DNA from: a candidate division WOR-3 bacterium
GTDB taxonomy: Bacteria; Hydrothermota; Tepidihabitantia; Tepidihabitantales; Tepidihabitantaceae
Direction: 5' to 3'
Assembly: GCA_016867815.1 (NCBI GenBank)
Contig: VGIR01000001.1
Span: 1-64,000, forward strand
DNA: 64,000 nt
Shown here piece after piece: positions 8,801 through 16,244 of the stretch. Position numbers and translations under genes: made by a program. Below the pieces are notes generated by a model that did not search any database, was not told the origin of the DNA, and saw only the letters and a list, made by a program, of their open reading frames with translations. Each line of letters starts with the position of its first letter. Positions within the stretch are counted from its first letter, which is position 1.

Positions 8801-9258
8801 AAGTCCACCAATTCCGCGTAGTCCTTCGAGCTGCGCTCGTCCTCAGCGACCCTCATCAGCACGTCGTACTTGGCGCTCTCCCACGCGGTCATGGTGTCGG
8901 ACAGGACGTCCACGCGCGGGTCGAGGTCGAGTAGGGGCGCGAAGCGCCTGACCAGCGAGAGGCAGAATGAGTGGATGGTCGAGATGCGCAGTTTGAGCAC
9001 GTCGTCGCGCAGGACCTTGTGCAGGGCCGGGTCTTCCTTTTCGAGACGGCCGAATATGCGCTCTTTCATCTCGGCGGCGGCCTTCTCGGTGAATGTCAAA
9101 GTGAGTATCCGCTCGGGCGCGACGCCGGACATGAGCAGGTCGATGTAGCGCTGGCTCAGCGCGTGGGTCTTGCCGGAGCCGGCCGGGGCGAAGACGACCC
9201 TGTGCTTCAAGGGAGTGTCGAAGCCCGAATTCCTAATGACGGATGGGGAGCCAGGCAC
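5896..9258 (-). CDS. addA: AddA-type helicase-nuclease (UvrD family with PD-(D/E)XK domain)
   Basis: This is the likely ATP-dependent helicase-nuclease subunit for double-strand break resection, 1120 residues. An SF1A helicase core starts with Walker A APAGSGKTHAL (about 24-34) and LTLTFTEKAAAEM. DEFQDT gives motif II and VGDEKQSIYMFRDA motif III. The last 100 residues form a PD-(D/E)XK nuclease (GRIDRV, then LYDYKTFDV). The GTG start directly follows the addB stop, so translation is coupled. Four stretches look like dispersed repeat DNA read in frame: about residues 443-483 (Pro/Ser-rich), 531-546, 908-945 and 1005-1018. They probably form surface loops. The residues PSVIRNSGF near the N-terminus also match a dispersed repeat. 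Confidence 0.9.
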   Translation of the reverse strand: MPGSPSVIRNSGFDTPLKHRVVFAPAGSGKTHALSQRYIDLLMSGVAPERILTLTFTEKAAAEMKERIFGRLEKEDPALHKVLRDDVLKLRISTIHSFCLSLVRRFAPLLDLDPRVDVLSDTMTAWESAKYDVLMRVAEDERSSKDYAELVDLVTRNQMQGWGKLSELLDSLFAKRVAVQRGRMVGAEAGIAEAASRLRANPIGRARIDGYSRLFPRSLEGSGLDEVFRLLEEHADVYRTGSGTPRIRGCDEKEQAWNQEMCAYRDLVATAVWEAEFGRALAMFQQRFLAHYTQAKRAAAFVDYDDMEYLAWQVLRNEEEWQNILHAFDEHTDHILVDEFQDTSFLQWGIIDKLTEEWRSGEGAKTDRSIKPTIFIVGDEKQSIYMFRDAQVEVFATAADKIELWVGKDQLERETLTRNFRSLQSIIDFNNALFSRLMSPTSEIPPSPSAPPSTSGLHPSSLILHPSASSPSPQSPAPSPCPWQTRYAPFTRERKNDNPGRVELILARSDENVAERRKLEAALIAKRILSIVSSPQPLPPDPRPLTVYDKEGDVEVGRACALRDIAILIRSRNQLPAIEQTLRDAGIQFLVLGGSGFYEEDEVRYLRSLLSFLADPTDDVSLYVTLRGPFFDVPERDLFFANCGSAFDVRSSALDVRQFLWDRIRSSALPDLAAPVAALDNWLARVHKEPLARILSHALDERKVWARFWEPQREANVRKFLTIIEDMEADGNHPLRLLNALEQAGADEAKADVRADDVSGVQVLTVHAAKGLQFPVVFLPGLDAGIRSAGSSGDKLVVEEVSQDEVQVSYIPDAAIRREHPLHREFVAKEYEEEKRVFYVACTRARDALFLTGTWNERAQKKTRLEWLVQSLGLHETEHGFALEPSLPGVACITPDDIPEVQPAAPVVKEGPKPQAASRKLSPLRPSAPGTLAPLNPRPLPSVRSVTRNLAIDFQRFGEDSVGLGDLIHRLLEEISNGTLTTAPQPLTAEIQRLLRLAGLDLSLFTNLQSAISNLQSEVAVWEVIRPQPSSHAELPIMYTDAGTTFTGRIDRVIVTETEVRLYDYKTFDVRKKDIPELARKYYDGQLKHYEKACSRLWPGRKVSSFLIFTALPLIQPAKQ
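6203..6241. repeat. in-gene CAGATTGCAGATT repeat (addA)
   Basis: Tandem degenerate units of GCAGATT/CGAGATT, read in frame in addA as NLQSAISNLQS. The same family recurs in non-coding DNA near 42577 and 44072. Confidence 0.75.
6425..6530. repeat. in-gene low-complexity repeat block (addA)
   Basis: Degenerate units (GGGTCTAGGG, TTGCGGCTTG, TGCGGCTTGTGG) lie inside addA and encode a Pro/Ser/Arg-rich loop. The TTGCGGCTTG units recur in intergenic DNA at 40818 and 46900. Confidence 0.7.
7622..7905. repeat. two in-gene repeat blocks (addA)
   Basis: Block 7622-7665 consists of GGGGTCAGGG-like units. Block 7815-7905 consists of GGGGCTGGGGATT and GGATGAAGGATGAGG units. Both are read in frame and encode Pro/Ser-rich segments (for example SPSPQSPAPSP) between helicase motifs. 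Normal helicase sequence lies between the two blocks. Confidence 0.7.
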
Positions 9259-12192
9259 CTAGGATTCCCTGGTTTCGCGGAGGCCGCAGGTGTGGCCGAG
9301 GCCGCAGTACTCGCAGGCGTTGTCGTCGTCGGGTAGGGCCGGGAACCGGCCCGAGCGTATCTTGCCGACCACTCCGACCGCGTTGGCGACCGCGGCCTCG
9401 ATGAGCTGCCTGACGTCGTACTTCTTGCCCGCGAACCAGTAAACGCCCGGGTCGCGCAGCCCATAGATGCCGAAGTTGTCCGCCTGCGCCTGCTTGTTGC
9501 CGTGCTCGTACATCCACGCGTAGAGCGGGAGCTGGAGGTGGTTGCCTTCGAGCACCGCCTTGCCGCCGTAGATGCGCGGGGCGCCGGTCTTGTAGTCAAG
9601 GACGCGGAACAGCTTGCCCGCGGTGTCCACGCGGTCGGCACGGCCCTTCAGATTGACATCCTTGCCCAGCCTGCCCTTGAGCTTGAGCTCGGCCCGGCCC
9701 GGCATGAACCCGCCTTCACGCAACTCTTCCTCGGTGCGGACGATCTCGGGCAGCAGCCCGGCAAAGACGCGGCGGGCAACCTCGGTCCAGAATGGGGGCA
9801 GGTCCACTTCTTTGAGCGTGGCGTCGAGCGCCTTGCGCGCGGCTGGCTCCAGCTTGTTGACGGCCACTGGCCCGTCCGCGTACAGCTTCTCCATCACGAG
9901 GTGGATGACGAGACCCCACTGGCGCGCGTCGATGTCGTAGCGCGGTTCCGTGGGCGTCTCGATGCCGAGCACGTGGTCGATGTAGAACTCGTACGGGCAG
10001 CGCTGGTAGTTCTCCAGCCGCGTGACCGATACCGGCCGCGCCGGGCCGAAGCTCTTCGCCAGTTCGGCCAGTACCTCCTTGTCGTCTTTGAAGTCCACCT
10101 CATGCGCGGCCTCGGCGAACGGCTTGCCTGCCGCCCTGCCCTGCGCTACCTGTGCTTCGGCGTCTGAGAAGAAGGCGTCCGGCCGTTTCACCTTCTCGGG
10201 CTTGAAGGCGAGGAACGGCGAGGGGAGGACCGGCTGGCCGTCCCGCGAGGAGTGGAAACTCAGGACCGGCGGCGTGGGCGAGGACTCGAGGGTGCGGCGG
10301 AAGTGGAACCGCTCGTGGTCGCGGTGCCAGTCCACGTCGGGCATCCCTAGCGCCTTACGCACGCGGTCGGGCAGAATCGGGTCGGGTGAGTACGGCGAGG
10401 GCAGGTTTTTCTCGGTCAGGCCGCAGAAGAAGAGCTTCGGTGGGTGGATGCCCAGCGTTTCGGTCATGTCCACGACCGTGACGCCGGACGGGTCGTGGTT
10501 TGTGGTCCGCATCGAGTTTTCGACGAGGTAGGTCAGGGTCTTGATGAGCCGGGAGCGCGGCTCCTCGCGGCCGCCGAACTGGGTCCCGAAGTCGGCCAGC
10601 GTATCGAGGACGTCGTACAGCGACTTGCGGTCAGCGAGCAGGTCGGCTTCGGTTCCAACGGCCGGGTCTACATTGCTCAGGAAGCCGGCGCGGCCGAGCA
10701 ACTGCTTCAGGTTGTGCGCGAACGCGCCGGGCGTGTCCTTGGCCTTGATAGTCTCGTCCAGCAGGCTAAGCGCGTGCCGGACCCGGGACTGGATGTCGAG
10801 CAGGAACTTCCGTTCCTCAGCGTCGAGTTCGTACTCCTCGGTTGCCTGCACGCCGTCGGCGATACGCCACCAGTCGCGGCGACCCTTGATGATGCGGCCT
10901 TTGCGCGAGTAGTGGTTGAGCGCGGCGGCGCAGCGGTCGCGGGCCGCCGAGTCTTTGTCCGCTTCGAGCGCGAGCAGGCCGGGCAGGTACGGCGAACCGA
11001 ATGCGGCGGCGGTGGCGATGCGCTCATATCCGGTGTCGTGGGCGCGGAGCAACTCGAGCACCGCTACTACCGGCGGCGAAATGGCGAGGCTGTTCTCCGG
11101 GTATACGGTCACGTCTACTCCGTATGCCTCGAACACGCGCTTGATGAGCGGGGCGAAGTCAGCCAGCCTGGGAACCGCGACGAACGTCTCTCGCGCGCCG
11201 TCGCCTTGGGTGATGATGGCGCGGCAGACGGCTTTGACTTCTTCCTCGATATCCGGGTACTCGTGGAACGATGGCAATACCGGCGCCGGTTCGGGCAGGT
11301 GCTCGATCTCGAACCGGCCGCAGGACAAGATGAACTCCGCGAACTTGCCTGGCAGCGCGTAGTCGGGGTCTTTCGGGTCGCCCGCGTGGCCGAGCACGAG
11401 GCACGACTCCGACTTCTCGATGAGCGCCCGGAGGAGGTCGGATTCGAGCCGGTTGGGTGCGACGAAGCTGTCGAGCACCAGTACGCCCGGCAGGTCGGCC
11501 CTGGCCACGAGCCGCGCTGCCTCGGCCATGATTCCCTCGTCGTCGATCCAGTCGAGCCGGGCCAGCTCGGACTCGTAGCGGTCCAGGCAGTCGAGGCACT
11601 CGAGCAGGCGAGCCAGTGGTTTTGGAAAGCCCTCGAGCAGTCGCTCCACTCGCTGGCGCAGGGTTGCGCGCTCCGTGGCTGGGACGTAGCGCCGGACCTC
11701 GGTGATGAACCCGGCGACGGCGCGGGAGTAGCCGATGGAGGGCAAGGGATGAGGGACTTGGGAGGAAGGAGCAAAGGCGCGCTTCCCGCCCGCGGCTTGA
11801 GGATTGGGGCTAGCGGTTTCCGCAGCCAGTAGTTGCTGGACAAAGAGGGGCTTGATTTCGGGCAGAAGGCGCCGGGCTGTGCCAAGGCGGTCGTGGATGT
11901 CGCGCGCGAGCTGGGTCAGGCTCGCGAAGCGCGGTGGGACTACCGCGTCCTTGCTGAGGCGGCCGAGCAGTTCGGCCTCGGCCAGTCGGAGCCGGCGCGG
12001 GTTGGGGCAGAGGTAGAGGATCTCGGCGGGCACGACGCCGGTCCCGAGGGCTGCATCGAGCAACCGCTCGCCGACGTCGTGCACACCGAACGGCGCGAGA
12101 AAGAGCTTTCTCACCTGTGGCCAGGCCGGATCGAAGCCGGCCGGTTCGGGATCAGGACTTGGGTTTGGCTTTGGCCGCCAGCTTGCGCGCAT
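9259..12192 (-). CDS. addB: AddB-type helicase-like nuclease subunit
   Basis: Partner of AddA, 977 residues in the longest frame. It resembles the inactivated helicase subunit AddB. A C-terminal PD-(D/E)XK nuclease has LKGRADRVD and FRVLDYKTGAPR. Cysteines for a 4Fe-4S cluster are split between YQRCPYEFY and CEYCGLGHTC, as in AddB. A helicase-type Walker A is not apparent. The start is uncertain: the ATG at 12192 overlaps the 36-residue gene by 41 bases, and the GTG at 12114 (VRKLFLAPFG) suits the family better, but neither has a clear ribosome site. Residues about 124-152 (NPQAAGGKRAFAPSSQ) come from a dispersed-repeat block at 11735-11820. Confidence 0.85.
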   Translation of the reverse strand: MRASWRPKPNPSPDPEPAGFDPAWPQVRKLFLAPFGVHDVGERLLDAALGTGVVPAEILYLCPNPRRLRLAEAELLGRLSKDAVVPPRFASLTQLARDIHDRLGTARRLLPEIKPLFVQQLLAAETASPNPQAAGGKRAFAPSSQVPHPLPSIGYSRAVAGFITEVRRYVPATERATLRQRVERLLEGFPKPLARLLECLDCLDRYESELARLDWIDDEGIMAEAARLVARADLPGVLVLDSFVAPNRLESDLLRALIEKSESCLVLGHAGDPKDPDYALPGKFAEFILSCGRFEIEHLPEPAPVLPSFHEYPDIEEEVKAVCRAIITQGDGARETFVAVPRLADFAPLIKRVFEAYGVDVTVYPENSLAISPPVVAVLELLRAHDTGYERIATAAAFGSPYLPGLLALEADKDSAARDRCAAALNHYSRKGRIIKGRRDWWRIADGVQATEEYELDAEERKFLLDIQSRVRHALSLLDETIKAKDTPGAFAHNLKQLLGRAGFLSNVDPAVGTEADLLADRKSLYDVLDTLADFGTQFGGREEPRSRLIKTLTYLVENSMRTTNHDPSGVTVVDMTETLGIHPPKLFFCGLTEKNLPSPYSPDPILPDRVRKALGMPDVDWHRDHERFHFRRTLESSPTPPVLSFHSSRDGQPVLPSPFLAFKPEKVKRPDAFFSDAEAQVAQGRAAGKPFAEAAHEVDFKDDKEVLAELAKSFGPARPVSVTRLENYQRCPYEFYIDHVLGIETPTEPRYDIDARQWGLVIHLVMEKLYADGPVAVNKLEPAARKALDATLKEVDLPPFWTEVARRVFAGLLPEIVRTEEELREGGFMPGRAELKLKGRLGKDVNLKGRADRVDTAGKLFRVLDYKTGAPRIYGGKAVLEGNHLQLPLYAWMYEHGNKQAQADNFGIYGLRDPGVYWFAGKKYDVRQLIEAAVANAVGVVGKIRSGRFPALPDDDNACEYCGLGHTCGLRETRES
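11735..11820. repeat. in-gene repeat block (addB)
   Basis: Units such as GGGATGAGGGACTTGGGAGG, GCGGCTTGAGG and ATTGGGGCTAG resemble the intergenic repeats near 46740-46780. They are read in frame within addB as a Pro/Ser/Ala-rich segment. Confidence 0.65.
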
Positions 12193-12262
12193 CCTTGCGG
12201 CGCCTGGCTTTGACTATCCGGCGATGGCGCATGCGGCGGACCTTGATTTTGCTTCTTGGCAT
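12152..12262 (-). CDS. 36-residue highly basic protein, possible small ribosomal protein
   Basis: The protein starts MPRSKIKVRRMRHRRIVKA and is rich in Arg and Lys throughout. The ATG at 12262 has a strong AAGGAG site five bases upstream. It resembles in size and charge the tiny ribosome-associated proteins of the AURKAIP1/COX24 (bS22-like) type, but the match is by eye only and the family is not certain. It lies between asnS and addB on the same strand, and its 3' end overlaps the longest possible addB frame. Such genes are usually missed by ORF callers because of their length. Confidence 0.6.
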   Translation of the reverse strand: MPRSKIKVRRMRHRRIVKARRRKDARKLAAKAKPKS

Positions 12263-12366
12263 GTTTCTCCTTGTTGCTTCCTTGACCTTCGAAGGCCTAT
12301 CTAATCAGCATCTCTCTGTGCTCCGGGCCGGACAGGAGCGCCGGAAGAGGTCTACGCCCGACTTGG

Positions 12367-13656
12367 TTACGGGTACACCTTCTCCAGCATCCGCGGAAAC
12401 GGTATCGTTTCGCGGATGTGCTTGAGACCGCAAATCCAGGACACAGTGCGTTCCAGCCCGAGCCCGAATCCTGAATGAGGGAAGGAACCGTAACGGCGTA
12501 CGTCCAGGTACCAACCGTAGGCCTGGAGGGGAAGTCGGTTCTCTTCGATACGCTTCTCCATCTCCTTGAGGTCGTCCTCCCGCTCGGATCCGCCGACAAT
12601 CTCACCGTAGCCTTCCGAGGCAATCATGTCAAAGCACTGGGCCAGCGACGGGTCTGCAGAGTCCCGTTTCATGTAGAAGGCCTTGATTGCCGCCGGATAG
12701 TGGTGGATCATCACCGGCCGGTCGAACGACTCGCCCAGCAGGGTTTCCTCGTCGCCGCCGAAGTCGTCGCCGAGCTTGACTTCCTTCCCCTTGGACTGGA
12801 GCAGTTCAATCGCCTCCTTGTAGGAGATGCGGTGGAATGGCACCTTGACCGCCTCCAGCTTAGTAAGGTCACGTTCGAGTACGGCCAGTTCGGGCTGGCG
12901 CTTTGCGAGCACGCGCTGTACCGTGTAGGCGACCAGCTCTTCGGCCAATGTCATGTCGCCGGCGAGGTCGAGGAATGCGACCTCGGGCTCGAGCATCCAA
13001 AACTCCATCAGGTGGCGGCGGGTCTTCGACTTCTCGGCGCGGAAGGTCGGGCCGAAGCAGTATGTCTTGCGCACCGAAGCGGCAATCGCCTCGTTGTAGA
13101 GCTGGCCGGTCTGCGCCAGGTAGACCTGCTCGCCGTAGTAGTCCACCGGAAAGAGCGTGGTGGTGCCTTCGCCAGCGGCCGGGGTCAGGATGGGCGTATC
13201 TCCGAGTATGAACCCGTTCTCGTCGAGGTAGTCGCGCATCGCCTTGACGATTTCGGAGCGGATGCGGAGAACGGCGTTCTGCCGGGCCGAGCGCAGCCAA
13301 AGGTGACGATGTTCCATCAGGAACTCGATCCCGTGTTCCTTGGGCGTGATCGGGTACGGTTCGGCAATCTGGATGAGTTTCAAGTTCGTGGCGGTCAGCT
13401 CGTACCCGCCAGGAGCACGTTTCTCCTCGCGCACCGTGCCTGAGATCGCAACTGATGATTCCTGCGTAACCGAGTCGGCCAGTTCGAAGGCCGCCTCCGG
13501 CACCTGGTTCTTGAGGAATACGCACTGGATGATGCCGGTTCCGTCGCGCAGAATCACGAACCTGACCTTGCCCGAAGACCGCTTGTTGTAGACCCAGCCG
13601 GTGAGAGTCACTTCCTGGCCGGTTGAGGTGCCGATTCGCTCTATCACTGTATCCAC
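12367..13656 (-). CDS. asnS: asparaginyl-tRNA synthetase
   Basis: A class IIb aminoacyl-tRNA synthetase of 429 residues, the usual AsnS length. The N-terminal OB-fold anticodon-binding domain spans about 1-105 (VTLTGWVYNKRSSGKVRFVI). The catalytic core has motif 2 (FRAEKSKTRRHLMEFWMLE) and motif 3 (SGFGLGLERTV). The short length, without the insertion domain of bacterial AspRS, favours Asn over Asp. The GTG start lies six bases after the TAGAAT -10 box and there is no Shine-Dalgarno site, so translation should be leaderless. It is divergent from mlaE and probably co-transcribed with the small basic gene and addBA. Confidence 0.92.
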   Translation of the reverse strand: MDTVIERIGTSTGQEVTLTGWVYNKRSSGKVRFVILRDGTGIIQCVFLKNQVPEAAFELADSVTQESSVAISGTVREEKRAPGGYELTATNLKLIQIAEPYPITPKEHGIEFLMEHRHLWLRSARQNAVLRIRSEIVKAMRDYLDENGFILGDTPILTPAAGEGTTTLFPVDYYGEQVYLAQTGQLYNEAIAASVRKTYCFGPTFRAEKSKTRRHLMEFWMLEPEVAFLDLAGDMTLAEELVAYTVQRVLAKRQPELAVLERDLTKLEAVKVPFHRISYKEAIELLQSKGKEVKLGDDFGGDEETLLGESFDRPVMIHHYPAAIKAFYMKRDSADPSLAQCFDMIASEGYGEIVGGSEREDDLKEMEKRIEENRLPLQAYGWYLDVRRYGSFPHSGFGLGLERTVSWICGLKHIRETIPFPRMLEKVYP

Positions 13657-13662
13657 AGACGG

Positions 13663-13690
13663 ATTCTAGGGCGCGAGTCAGTCAAGTCAA
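13663..13690 (-). promoter_or_regulatory. asnS promoter (leaderless)
   Basis: On the minus strand TTGACT (13690-13685), a 16-bp spacer and TAGAAT (13668-13663). Six bases later comes the GTG start codon, so the predicted transcription start coincides with the start codon. Confidence 0.7.
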
Positions 13691-13720
13691 GCGCCGAGGG
13701 CGGCAAGCCGCGGCCGTCGG

Positions 13721-13754
13721 CATCGCCGCCGGTAGGACATCGCCGCCGGTAGGA
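13721..13754. repeat. 17-bp perfect tandem repeat at the mlaE promoter
   Basis: Two identical copies of a 17-bp unit beginning CATCGCCGCC and ending GGTAGGA occupy 13721-13737 and 13738-13754. The second ends flush against the mlaE -35 box. This is a possible operator or a local duplication. Confidence 0.85.
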
Positions 13755-13782
13755 TTGACTTGGCCGCGCCTCGAGCTAGCAT
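13755..13782 (+). promoter_or_regulatory. mlaEFD promoter (leaderless)
   Basis: TTGACT (13755-13760), a 16-bp spacer, TAGCAT (13777-13782), then seven bases to a GTG. The TTG at 13760 that would give the longest frame is part of the -35 box, so it cannot be the start codon. Confidence 0.7.
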
Positions 13783-13789
13783 ACCGCTG

Positions 13790-14530
13790 GTGAGCCCTTT
13801 GCTTGCGCCAGTCGACTATCTTGCATTCCTGGCAAGGTGTTTGGTGGGTTCGTGGGATCTGCGGCGTACCTGGCCTCGGTTCATCGCTCAGCTGTCGATG
13901 CACGGTGTCGGAGCGCTGCCGGTCGTCATAGTCACTTCCATCTTCATTGGTCTGACAACCGCGGTCCAGACCACCTATCAGCTGATGGGCGTGGTGCCCA
14001 AGTACTTCGTCGGTATGGGTGTGGGCCGACTGGTGCTGATCGAGCTGGCCCCGGTCCTGACCGGGTTCATAGTCGCCGGTCGCTCGGCCTCGGCCATCGC
14101 CGCGGAGCTGGGTGCAATGCGCGTATCCGAGCAGATTGATGCGCTCGACGTCATGGGAGTGGATCCGTACCGCTACCTGTGCCTGCCGAGGATCCTCGCG
14201 ACGACTATCGGCCTGCCCGTGTTGGTGGTCGTGACCGAAGTCGTGGCTGTGTTCACCGCCCTCTACATCTCGTCGAGCATGCTCAACGTGCCGGCTGCTT
14301 CATTCACGTACGGCGTCACGCACTTCTTCATGCTGCGTGACTTCACCGGCGGTATCGTGAAGGCCGTCCTGTTCGGCCTCCTCATCGGTAACAGCGGCTG
14401 CTACTACGGGTTCGGCGTTCACGGCGGGGCCGAGGCAGTGGGACAGGCAACGACCCGCGCGGTCGTTCTGTCCGCAGTGCTGATTCTACTGGTTGACTTC
14501 GTCATTGCGTTCTTCTTCTTCAGAATATGA
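13790..14530 (+). CDS. mlaE: MlaE-type ABC transporter permease (lipid transport)
   Basis: An inner-membrane permease of 246 residues in an Mla-type transporter, which moves phospholipids between inner and outer membranes. The conserved MlaE core is clear: VTSIFIGLTTAVQ, LAPVLTGFIVAGRSASAIAAELG and a run of hydrophobic segments up to the end. The start is taken as GTG 13790 because the promoter's -10 box ends seven bases before it. The stop overlaps the ATG of the next gene by four bases, so mlaE, mlaF and mlaD form one operon. No mlaB, mlaC or mlaA is seen nearby. Confidence 0.9.
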   Translation: MSPLLAPVDYLAFLARCLVGSWDLRRTWPRFIAQLSMHGVGALPVVIVTSIFIGLTTAVQTTYQLMGVVPKYFVGMGVGRLVLIELAPVLTGFIVAGRSASAIAAELGAMRVSEQIDALDVMGVDPYRYLCLPRILATTIGLPVLVVVTEVVAVFTALYISSSMLNVPAASFTYGVTHFFMLRDFTGGIVKAVLFGLLIGNSGCYYGFGVHGGAEAVGQATTRAVVLSAVLILLVDFVIAFFFFRI

Positions 14531-15225
14531 TCCGAGTCGAGGCGGTCAGCAAGCGTTTCAGGGAGAGAGTCGTGCTCGATCATGTGAGCCTCGACGTCTC
14601 GGACGGTGCCACGACCGTGATTCTCGGTCCGTCAGGTATCGGCAAGACCGTGCTGTTGAAGATAATGGCCGGCTTGGTGAGGCCGGATGAGGGGCGCGTC
14701 TTCCACGACGGCCGCCGTGTTCACTTCGGGCGGTTCGCGGACAAGCAGGAACCGAGCGGCGGGCTAGGGTACGTGTTCCAGGGCGGGGCGCTGTTTGATT
14801 CACTGACCGTGGCCGAGAACGTGGCCCTGGTTCTTGAGGAGACTACTCGACTGGCCCAGACGGAAATCTGTGAACGGACCGATGCGGCTTTGCGGCGTGT
14901 GGGCATGGTCGAACACTCAGGTCTCTATCCGCGAGCCCTCTCCGGTGGAATGACGCGGCTCGTGGCCATCGCGCGCGCGCTGGTCGGGGATCCGCGCTGC
15001 GTCTTCTTCGATGAGCCCACTACCGGACTGGATCCGGCAGTACGTGAGCGGGTCTACCAGATGATGACCGAGCTTCGCGAGCGCAGCGACCGCTCTCTGG
15101 TAGTGGTTACGCATGACCTTGAAGCCGCAGGCCTGCTTGCCGACTGCACGTACATGCTCCGCGCCGGCAAGCTGGTTCGGGCAGACAGCGTGAGAAAGGA
15201 ACATTATGAGCAGGCGCATTCGTGA
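14527..15225 (+). CDS. mlaF: MlaF-type ABC transporter ATPase
   Basis: The ATPase subunit of the Mla-type transporter, 232 residues. It has Walker A GPSGIGKTVLL (about 37-47), signature LSGGMTRLVAIARAL, Walker B CVFFDEPTTGLDP and the switch His in VVVTHD. The start overlaps the mlaE stop (ATGA). The signature reads LSGGM rather than LSGGQ, as is normal for MlaF-type proteins. The next gene overlaps by 20 bases. Confidence 0.92.
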   Translation: MIRVEAVSKRFRERVVLDHVSLDVSDGATTVILGPSGIGKTVLLKIMAGLVRPDEGRVFHDGRRVHFGRFADKQEPSGGLGYVFQGGALFDSLTVAENVALVLEETTRLAQTEICERTDAALRRVGMVEHSGLYPRALSGGMTRLVAIARALVGDPRCVFFDEPTTGLDPAVRERVYQMMTELRERSDRSLVVVTHDLEAAGLLADCTYMLRAGKLVRADSVRKEHYEQAHS

Positions 15226-15952
15226 CGTGGTTGTGGCGTCATTCGTTCTAGGCGGCATCGGGCTCGCGGTCTTCTCCTACTTCTGGTTCTCCGGCCGACT
15301 CACCGGACGCGGCCGCAACATCTATACCGTCAAGTTTCGTGACATTGCCGGGCTTAGGATCGGAGACCCGGTGCAGGTTCTCGGCATCGAGAAGGGAAGA
15401 GTGACCAAGATCTACCTCGCCAGTAACCACGTTGAAGTCCAGGTCCTTCTGGACCGTGACTACCAGCCTGCGCTGGATACGCGGTTCGCGATCCGTTCGG
15501 TCAGCTACCTCGGTGGGGACCGCTACCTTATGGTCACGCCGGGTGACTCGGGTGCGGCCGCACCGAACCACGTGTTCCGGGGAGTGAATGAATCGCTCGA
15601 ACTGGAGACGACATTCCTCAAACTCGACCGACTTCTGGCCGAGCTCAACCCGACCGAACTGAGCCGCGCCCTGAGCAAATCGGCCAGCGACCTTGTCGGC
15701 ACCATCCGTACCGAACTCGCAACTGTCACAGGTGACTTCACAAACACGGCGGGCAATCTGAGTCGGCTCGCGGCCCGGCTCGACACTTTCGTTCAGCTGG
15801 TCGACGCAAGTTCGACCGCAGGCAAGCTCGTGCGCTCCGACTCGCTATACGAAGAAGTCCGCCAGACCAACATCGAGCTGCATGACCTGATTGCTGACAT
15901 AAGGGCCCATCCCGACAAGTACGTGAAGGTGAAGTTCAGCCTGTTCAAGTAG
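15206..15952 (+). CDS. mlaD: MlaD-type MCE-domain protein
   Basis: The substrate-binding MCE protein of the Mla-type transporter, 248 residues. It is anchored by an N-terminal membrane helix (about 8-28). The MCE domain spans about 35-115 (FRDIAGLRIGDPVQVLGIEKGRV). A helical C-terminal part extends to about 230, as in single-MCE-domain proteins that form periplasmic hexamers. It ends at residues VKVKFSLFK, the usual type of tail. It is the last gene of the operon. The 15953-16208 gap after it shows no feature I can identify. Confidence 0.9.
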   Translation: MSRRIRDVVVASFVLGGIGLAVFSYFWFSGRLTGRGRNIYTVKFRDIAGLRIGDPVQVLGIEKGRVTKIYLASNHVEVQVLLDRDYQPALDTRFAIRSVSYLGGDRYLMVTPGDSGAAAPNHVFRGVNESLELETTFLKLDRLLAELNPTELSRALSKSASDLVGTIRTELATVTGDFTNTAGNLSRLAARLDTFVQLVDASSTAGKLVRSDSLYEEVRQTNIELHDLIADIRAHPDKYVKVKFSLFK

Positions 15953-16208
15953 GTCAGAGAATCTCCTGAGGCACTTCTGCGCGGGCAGCCGCTGGCGGCG
16001 TGTTGTCAACGTGAGCCAGCTGAGTTCGACCGGCACAGCCAATTCAGACTACGCAAGGGCAACCCGGCCCGCGATTGAACCCTTCCTGGCAGCCATTACG
16101 GTGTCCGGCGAGGCAGCTGCAGGGAGGTCACCAGAGAAGCTGCGACAGCCAGGCACTCCCCACGCAACCCGCGAATGAAGCGACACCGGCGCGACGGGCG
16201 TGCCTCGG

Positions 16209-16236
16209 TTGACTCTTGTCAAGCGTGTGCTATCTT
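16209..16236 (+). promoter_or_regulatory. promoter of the MBL hydrolase (leaderless)
   Basis: TTGACT (16209-16214), a 16-bp spacer, TATCTT (16231-16236). Eight bases later is GTG at 16245, the first good start codon. Confidence 0.65.
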
Positions 16237-16244
16237 CTGTCGCC

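Noticed and set aside
10444-11832. 462-residue plus-strand open frame
   Set aside because: It is antisense to addB and has the Glu/Val/Gly-rich composition typical of GC-driven shadow frames.
12475-13443. 322-residue plus-strand open frame
   Set aside because: It is antisense to asnS.
13760-13789. TTG start for mlaE
   Set aside because: The TTG overlaps the TTGACT -35 box. The transcript should begin at about GTG 13790.
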